Source: Actinophytocola sp036555685
GTDB lineage: Bacteria; Actinomycetota; Actinomycetes; Mycobacteriales; Pseudonocardiaceae
Direction of reading: 5' to 3'
NCBI RefSeq assembly: GCF_036555685.1
Contig: NZ_DATBKY010000299.1
Coordinates: forward strand, 17,518 to 81,517
Length of the DNA: 64,000 nucleotides
Shown here: piece after piece, positions 58,845 to 64,000 of the stretch
Numbering within the stretch: position 1 is the stretch's first letter
Layout of the letters: every line of letters begins with the position of its first letter
Notes under the pieces: generated by a model
The model's database searches: none
What the model was told of the DNA's origin: nothing
What the model saw: only the letters and a program-made list of their open reading frames with translations
Position numbers and translations under genes: made by a program

Positions 58845-60071
58845 ATGGGAAAGGCACTCGAAGGCGTCCGGGTCCTCGACATGACCCACGTCCAATCCGG
58901 ACCGTCGTGCACGCAGATCCTCGCCTGGATGGGCGCGGACGTGGTGAAGCTCGAGGCCCCGACGGGGGACATCACCCGCAAGCAGCTCCGCGACCTGCCC
59001 GATGTGGACAGCCTGTACTTCACGATGCTGAACTGCAACAAGCGCAGCATCACGCTGAACATGAAGTCGGAGAAGGGCAAGGAGCTCTTCACCGAGATGG
59101 TGAAGAAGTTCGACATCCTCGCGGAGAACTTCGGCCCGGGCGCGGTGGATCGCATGGGGTTCTCTTGGGACAGGCTCCAGGAGATCAACCCGCGGCTGAT
59201 CTACGCGTCCATCAAGGGCTTCGGCGACGGCCCCTACACCCACTTCAAGGCATACGAGGTGGTCGCGCAGGCGATGGGCGGCTCGATGTCCACCACCGGC
59301 ATGGAGGACGGCCCGCCGCTCGCGACGGGCGCGCAGATCGGTGACTCCGGCACCGGCATCCACACCGTGGCCGGCATCCTCGCCGCGCTCTACCAGCGCG
59401 AGCGCAGCGGCCGCGGCCAGCGGGTGACGGTCGCCATGCAGCACGCCGTGCTCAACCTGTGCCGGGTGAAGCTGCGCGACCAGCAGCGGCTCACGCACGG
59501 CCCGCTCGGCGAGTACCCGAACAGGGAGTTCGGCGACACCGTGCCGCGGTCGGGCAACGCGTCCGGCGGCGGCCAGCCCGGCTGGGCGGTCAAGTGCGCG
59601 CCCGGCGGCCCGAACGACTACATCTACGTGATCGTCCAGCCGGTGGGCTGGGAGCCGATCGCGAAGCTGATCGGCCGCCCCGAGCTCGTGGACGACCCGG
59701 AATGGGCCACGCCGGAGGCGCGGCTGTCCAAACTGGACAAGATGTTCCAGATGATCGAGGACTGGTCGATCGAACACAACAAGTGGGAGGTGCTCGCGAA
59801 GCTCAACGCGCACAACATCCCCTGCGGTCCGATCCTGTCCACCAAGGAGATCATCGAGGACACCTCGCTGGTGGAGAACGAGATCGTCGTCAAGGTGGAC
59901 CACCCGCAGCGTGGCGAGTTCGCGACGGTCGGCATGCCGATCAAGCTGTCCGACTCGCCCGCCGAGGTGCGCCGCTCGCCGCTTCTGGGCGAGCACAACC
60001 ACGACATCTACGGCGAGTTCGGCCTCGGCGACGACGAGCTGGCCGAGCTCAAGGCGAATGGAGTGATCTGA
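58845..60071 (+). CDS. frc: Formyl-CoA:oxalate CoA-transferase-type enzyme (408 aa)
   Basis: CaiB/BaiF class III CoA-transferase. The Asp nucleophile is in TGAQIGDSGTG (Asp167), and the glycine loop is NASGGGQPGWAVKC, the Frc-specific loop that closes over the thioester. MGADVVKLEAPTGDITR and ENFGPGAVDRMGFSWDRL are class-typical. It would move CoA from formyl-CoA to oxalate, or to a 2-hydroxy acid, releasing formate. AGGAGGGG precedes the ATG. It lies 76 bp after the thiamine-diphosphate enzyme and five bases before the ligase. Confidence 0.88.
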   Translation: MGKALEGVRVLDMTHVQSGPSCTQILAWMGADVVKLEAPTGDITRKQLRDLPDVDSLYFTMLNCNKRSITLNMKSEKGKELFTEMVKKFDILAENFGPGAVDRMGFSWDRLQEINPRLIYASIKGFGDGPYTHFKAYEVVAQAMGGSMSTTGMEDGPPLATGAQIGDSGTGIHTVAGILAALYQRERSGRGQRVTVAMQHAVLNLCRVKLRDQQRLTHGPLGEYPNREFGDTVPRSGNASGGGQPGWAVKCAPGGPNDYIYVIVQPVGWEPIAKLIGRPELVDDPEWATPEARLSKLDKMFQMIEDWSIEHNKWEVLAKLNAHNIPCGPILSTKEIIEDTSLVENEIVVKVDHPQRGEFATVGMPIKLSDSPAEVRRSPLLGEHNHDIYGEFGLGDDELAELKANGVI

Positions 60072-60075
60072 GGTC

Positions 60076-62226
60076 ATGGCCGAGGTAGACAAGAGCGCCG
60101 TCCGCGAGGTCCTGGACAAGGTCCGGGCCGAAGGCCGGGACTCGCTCACCGCGCCGGAAGGCAAGCGGGTCTGCGACGCGTACGGGATCCCCACCCCACG
60201 TGAGGGTCTCGCGACGACGGCCGACGAGGCGGCCCGGATCGCCGAGGAGATCGGCAAGCCGGTCGCCTGCAAGATCGTCTCGCCGGACATCCTGCACAAG
60301 ACCGAGGCGGGCGGTGTGATCGTCGGTGTGTCCGGCGGGGACGCCGCCCGCACGGCGTTCGACGAGATCGTGGCGAACGCCAAGCGGTACTCCGAGTCCG
60401 CGAGCATCGCCGGCGTCCAGGTGCAGGAGATGGTGGCGGGCGGCCAGGAAGTCATCGTCGGCGCCACGACCGACGGCACGTTCGGCAAGGTCGTCGCGTT
60501 CGGCCTCGGCGGCGTGCTCGTCGAGGTGCTCAAGGACGTGACGTTCCGGCTCGCGCCGCTCGACGACGCCGAGGCGCGCTCGATGGTGACCGGCATCAAG
60601 GCGGCCGAGGTGCTCCAGGGCGCTCGCGGCGCGGAGCCGGTCGACCTGGACGCGCTCGCCGGCGTGATCGCGAAGGTCTCGCGGCTGGTCACCGACTTCC
60701 CGGAGATCAGCGAGTTCGACCTCAACCCGGTGTTCGCCTCGGCGGCCGGGGCGACCGCGGCCGACGTGCGGATCCTGCTGGAGACCGAGGCGCGCGCGGA
60801 GAAGGTCCAGTACAGCCAGGACGAGATCCTGCGCGTGATGGACCGGCTGATGAACCCGCGGTCGGTGGCCGTCATCGGCGCGTCCGAGCAGGCGGGCAAG
60901 ATCGGCAACTCCGTGATGAAGAACCTGATCAACGGCGGCTACGCGGGGGAGATCTACCCGATCAACCCCAAGGCCGACACCATCATGGAGCGCAAGGCGT
61001 ACAAGTCGGTCGGCGACGTGCCGGGCGACGTGGACGTCGCGGTGTTCGCCGTGCCGGCGAAGTTCGTACCGGCGTCGCTCACCGAGTGCGGTGAGAAGGG
61101 CGTCGCGGCCGCGGTGATGATCCCGTCCGGGTTCGCCGAGACCGGCAACCAGGAGTTGCAGGACGAGATCGTCGGCATCGCGAACCGCTACGGCATCCGG
61201 ATGCTCGGCCCGAACATCTACGGCTACTACTACACGCCGCAGAACCTGTGCGCGACGTTCTGCACGCCGTACGACGTGAAGGGCGGGGTGGCGCTCACCT
61301 CGCAGTCGGGCGGCATCGGCATGGCGATCCTGGGCTTCGCCCGGACGACGAAGATGGGTGTCTCGGCCATCGTCGGGCTCGGCAACAAGTCTGATGTGGA
61401 CGAGGACGACCTGCTCACGTTCTTCGAGCAGGACGACAACACCCAGTGTGTGGCCATGCACCTGGAAGACCTCAAGGACGGCCGGGCGTTCGTGGAGACC
61501 GCCCAGCGGATGACGAAGAAGAAGCCGGTCGTGGTCCTCAAGGCGGGTCGCACCGCCATGGGCGCGCGGGCCGCGAGCTCGCACACGGGCGCGCTGGCCG
61601 GCGACGACAAGGTCTACGACGACATCCTAAGGCAGGCCGGCGTGGTCCGTGCCCCCGGGCTCAACGAGATGCTCGAGTTCGCGCGCGGCCTGCCGCTGCT
61701 CCCCACGCCGAAGGGCGAGAACGTCGTCATCATCACCGGTGCCGGCGGCTCCGGTGTGCTGCTGTCGGACGCGTGCGTCGCGGAGGGACTGTCCCTGATG
61801 GACATCCCGCCGGATCTCGACGAGGCGTTCCGCAAGTTCATCCCGCCGTTCGGCGCGGCGGGCAACCCCATCGACATCACCGGTGGCGAGCCACCGTCGA
61901 CGTACGAGGCGACCATCCGCCTTGGCCTCGAGGACCCGCGCATCCACGCGCTGATCCTGGGCTACTGGCACACGATCGTCACGCCGCCGATGGTGTTCGC
62001 CGAGCTCACCGCGAAGGTCCTCGCCGAGGCGCGGGCCAAGGGGATCGACAAGCCGGTGGTGGCCTCGCTGGCGGGCGACACGGAGGTCGAGCAGGCGAGC
62101 GAGTACCTGTTCGAGCATCGCGTGATCGCCTACCCCTACACCACCGAGAAGCCGGTCGCGGTCCTCGGTGCCAAGTACCGGTGGGCGCGGGCCGCCGGCT
62201 TGATCGGCGAGGGCAGGCCGGAATGA
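60076..62226 (+). CDS. ADP-forming acyl-CoA synthetase (acetate-CoA ligase family, 716 aa)
   Basis: All parts of an NDP-forming acyl-CoA synthetase are in one chain, but with the ATP-grasp (beta) part first: KPVACKIVSPDILHKTEAGGVIVG and FGLGGVLVEVLKDV. The CoA-binding (alpha) half starts at about residue 255, with MNPRSVAVIGASEQAGKIGNSV, and the phospho-His region is SSHTGALAGDD. The C-terminal Succ_CoA_lig part has ITGAGGSGVLLSDACV and PIDITGG. It could prime the pathway by activating the free acid or salvage energy from formyl- or acyl-CoA. Its start is five bases from the frc stop. Confidence 0.83.
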   Translation: MAEVDKSAVREVLDKVRAEGRDSLTAPEGKRVCDAYGIPTPREGLATTADEAARIAEEIGKPVACKIVSPDILHKTEAGGVIVGVSGGDAARTAFDEIVANAKRYSESASIAGVQVQEMVAGGQEVIVGATTDGTFGKVVAFGLGGVLVEVLKDVTFRLAPLDDAEARSMVTGIKAAEVLQGARGAEPVDLDALAGVIAKVSRLVTDFPEISEFDLNPVFASAAGATAADVRILLETEARAEKVQYSQDEILRVMDRLMNPRSVAVIGASEQAGKIGNSVMKNLINGGYAGEIYPINPKADTIMERKAYKSVGDVPGDVDVAVFAVPAKFVPASLTECGEKGVAAAVMIPSGFAETGNQELQDEIVGIANRYGIRMLGPNIYGYYYTPQNLCATFCTPYDVKGGVALTSQSGGIGMAILGFARTTKMGVSAIVGLGNKSDVDEDDLLTFFEQDDNTQCVAMHLEDLKDGRAFVETAQRMTKKKPVVVLKAGRTAMGARAASSHTGALAGDDKVYDDILRQAGVVRAPGLNEMLEFARGLPLLPTPKGENVVIITGAGGSGVLLSDACVAEGLSLMDIPPDLDEAFRKFIPPFGAAGNPIDITGGEPPSTYEATIRLGLEDPRIHALILGYWHTIVTPPMVFAELTAKVLAEARAKGIDKPVVASLAGDTEVEQASEYLFEHRVIAYPYTTEKPVAVLGAKYRWARAAGLIGEGRPE

Positions 62227-62407
62227 GCCGGCTCGCGAGGTCCGTGTGGCACCTGGCCGGTGCCGGTGGCCTCTCGCGTCGTCCTCGATCCGGCTGACGG
62301 CCGCCGACCAAAACAAGAGGGAAGCAGTACCGGGTGGCCGCCAGGACGGGAACGGCGGTCACCAGCAGGGGTCGACAGGCAGGCGGAATTCGAACACTGG
62401 AGGTCCA

Positions 62408-63922
62408 ATGGTGGATTCTCACAATCCCCGCGCCGCGGGCAGTGCCGAGGTGAACAACCCGAGCACTGTCGCGGGCGAGGAACGGGTATGGCGAGCCGGA
62501 AAGCTCGAACCGATGCCCATTCGCCCGCTACCGGACGCGCCCCCGTCCATTCACCTGCTGGGTCCGACGGTCTTCCTGCTCGCGCTCGGCGTGGGCATGG
62601 GCGAGTCGTACATGTGGCCACGGCTGGTGCTGGTCTTCGGCCCGGAGATCCGGTGGTTGTTCCTGATCGGCGTCACCTTGCAGGCCGTGGTGATGCTCGA
62701 GATGGCGCGCTACGCGATGGCCACCGGGGAGAGCATCTTCACCGGTGCGGCACGCGTGTTCAAGCCGATCATGTGGTTCTTCTTCGTCACGGCCATCCTG
62801 GTCTACATGTGGCCCGGCCACCTGTCGGCCGGCATGTCCGCGTTCGAACAGCTGACCGGCATACCATGGGTGGTCTCGGCGATCGTGGTGCTGGTCCTGG
62901 TCGGGATCCTGTTCAGCCTGGCCAGCGTCATCTACGACGTCGTGGAGAATATTCTCGGGTTCCTGATCGGCATCCTGGTGATCGGCACCACGATCATCGC
63001 CTCGATCGCGGGCAGCTGGGCCGACCTCGGCTCCACGCTCGCCGGGATGTTCGCGTTCGGGTACTTCCCGAAGGACATGATGTCCGCGGAGTGGTTCCCG
63101 ATCGTGGTCGGTTCGATCGCGTTCGCCGGGCCGTCCGGCATGCAGCAGATGTGGTACACGCTCCACCTGCGTGAGTCCGGCGCCGGCATGGGCGCGCACG
63201 TCCCGAAGATCCGCGGCCTGCGTACCGCGGGCGAGCAGGAGAAGATCCCCGCGCATGGGTTCATGTTCGACACGTCGGACCCCGCCGAGATGGCGAAGTG
63301 GCGCGGCTGGCGCAAGTGGATAACCTTCGATGCCTTCCTGCTGTTCTGGGGCATCACGATGCTGGTCACGATCTCGTTCACGGTGCTGGCCCAGTCCGCG
63401 GCGCGGGAGAACCCGAACGTCAAGGACGTCATCGAGAACGGCGAGCGGTCGGCGGCGTTGCAGGCGATGTCCGACTCGTTCGCCTCGGTCGGCGGTTCGG
63501 TGCTCGGCGGGTTGTTCTTCGGGTTCATCGCGCTGATCGGCGTGAACGCCACCCTCGGGTTGTTCGACTCGTTCTCGCGTGGTCAGTCCGACATGACCTA
63601 CTTCCACTTCCCAGGTGCGAAGCGGTTCAAGATGTCCCACCTGTACGCGGGGTTCCTCTGGGGTGTCATCACGTTCGGCATCCTGATCCTGCTGTTCGGC
63701 CCGGCCGACGGACCGGAGGGCATTCTCGACATCCTCGCGTTCCTGTCCACGTTCGCCATGGGTGCCTACTGCATCGTGTTGTTGCTGGTGAACAACCGGA
63801 TGTTGCCGAAACCGATCCGGCCGAAGTGGTGGTCCAACGTGATCATCGGGTTTGGTGCGGTGTTCTACCTGGGCATGCTCTTCTACAGCATGTTCCGGTT
63901 CGGCGTCGTGGACCTCGGTTAG
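62408..63922 (+). CDS. Nramp-fold membrane transporter lacking metal-binding motifs (504 aa)
   Basis: After a ~45-residue soluble lead there are 11-12 membrane segments and the APC-fold layout of Nramp proteins. TM1 reads GVGMGESYMWPRLVLVFG where true Nramp has DPGN, and the TM6 region reads AGPSGMQQMWYTLHLRESG where Nramp has MPH. Without those metal ligands it is unlikely to carry Mn/Fe. In this cluster an organic acid, such as oxalate or a 2-hydroxy acid, is the obvious candidate. GGAGG lies before the ATG. The 181-bp gap before it has only a 24-codon ATGA-coupled frame of doubtful value. Confidence 0.75.
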   Translation: MVDSHNPRAAGSAEVNNPSTVAGEERVWRAGKLEPMPIRPLPDAPPSIHLLGPTVFLLALGVGMGESYMWPRLVLVFGPEIRWLFLIGVTLQAVVMLEMARYAMATGESIFTGAARVFKPIMWFFFVTAILVYMWPGHLSAGMSAFEQLTGIPWVVSAIVVLVLVGILFSLASVIYDVVENILGFLIGILVIGTTIIASIAGSWADLGSTLAGMFAFGYFPKDMMSAEWFPIVVGSIAFAGPSGMQQMWYTLHLRESGAGMGAHVPKIRGLRTAGEQEKIPAHGFMFDTSDPAEMAKWRGWRKWITFDAFLLFWGITMLVTISFTVLAQSAARENPNVKDVIENGERSAALQAMSDSFASVGGSVLGGLFFGFIALIGVNATLGLFDSFSRGQSDMTYFHFPGAKRFKMSHLYAGFLWGVITFGILILLFGPADGPEGILDILAFLSTFAMGAYCIVLLLVNNRMLPKPIRPKWWSNVIIGFGAVFYLGMLFYSMFRFGVVDLG

Positions 63923-63933
63923 GAGATGGAAGC

Positions 63934-64000
63934 GATGCGCCGTCTGTTCCTGTTGACCCTGCCGGGTCTGGCAGTCGGATTCATCGCCGGCGTGCTCGCC
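63934..64000 (+). CDS. Start of a small membrane protein, partial at window end
   Basis: The frame reads MRRLFLLTLPGLAVGFIAG and continues beyond the window. It starts 11 bp after the transporter stop, with GGAG nine bases before the ATG. A single hydrophobic helix is visible. It may be an accessory subunit of the transporter or a lipid-anchored protein. Confidence 0.55.

Noticed and set aside
62223..62297. A 24-codon frame overlapping the ligase stop (ATGA)
   Set aside because: The peptide is Arg/Gly-rich without features and has no clear ribosome site; chance ATGA overlaps are common at this GC.
1..64000. tRNA, rRNA, transposase or integrase genes, and att-like repeats
   Set aside because: None was seen on either strand by reading; the divergent motif clusters found are better explained as operators. 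A tRNAscan and IS search were not possible here.

Overview
The window is 64 kb of high-GC DNA with dense genes, frequent GTG starts and many ATGA/GTGA stop-start overlaps. It carries a conservon-type sensor locus (CvnA/B/C), an XRE(DUF5753)-DUF397 regulator pair, FCD, TetR and IclR regulators, and an F420-type LLM oxidoreductase. Together these point to a filamentous actinomycete, most likely of the Pseudonocardiales (Amycolatopsis-like). That assignment is inferred from gene content and style, not from a marker gene. No rRNA, tRNA, CRISPR array, insertion sequence or prophage was recognised.

Region 1 (1-8.0 kb): the end of a LUD-domain gene, a LuxR-type regulator, a secreted zinc metalloprotease, a striking 15-bp degenerate tandem array, then a complete oxidative L-fucose pathway. 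The pathway has a mutarotase, an aldo/keto reductase dehydrogenase, a lactonase, fuconate dehydratase and an SDR dehydrogenase, with an FCD regulator and two matching candidate operators. Region 2 (8.0-16 kb): a two-gene membrane/coiled-coil unit of unknown function, the decayed remains of a sugar ABC transporter that still has a perfect LacI-type operator, a P450, an NTF2-like protein, malonyl-CoA synthetase with a fused biotin-enzyme-type carboxyltransferase, and a DoxX-like remnant. Region 3 (16-31.5 kb): an MBL hydrolase, an HpaI-type aldolase, a double ABC-2 exporter operon, an LLM oxidoreductase, two SDRs, a Tyr phosphatase-like protein, an MFS permease, and a TetR-glutamine synthetase-amidohydrolase operon with two palindromic operators. 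It ends with a TetR/alpha-beta hydrolase pair that shares a near-identical 20-bp site.

Region 4 (31.5-42.6 kb): divergent aromatic catabolism. The minus-strand operon holds an NMT1-type ABC importer, an aldehyde dehydrogenase, PobA, a small coupled ORF and a MetE-like protein. The plus-strand operon holds a 3-oxoadipate-type CoA-transferase, PcaH, PcaG and an IclR regulator. Together they would import aromatic acids or aldehydes, hydroxylate 4-hydroxybenzoate to protocatechuate, cleave the ring and activate 3-oxoadipate; the middle steps of the pathway are not in this window.

Region 5 (42.6-55.7 kb): a 1452-residue SF1 helicase-nuclease fusion, an MBL hydrolase preceded by a perfect 4 x 11 bp iteron-like repeat, the XRE/DUF397 locus with TGCA palindromes, a cysteine dioxygenase-rhodanese operon with a possible 19-codon gene behind it, a DUF2294 protein, and cvnABC without the usual GTPase. 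Region 6 (55.7-64 kb): a ketopantoate-reductase-like dehydrogenase divergent from a thiamine-diphosphate decarboxylase/lyase, a formyl-CoA transferase (Frc), an ADP-forming acyl-CoA ligase and an Nramp-fold transporter that lacks the metal-binding motifs. This is an oxalate or 2-hydroxyacid C1-cleavage module under one shared palindromic operator.

Across the window, the palindrome TCCACWGTGGA recurs inside coding sequences in several frames, far more often than composition predicts.
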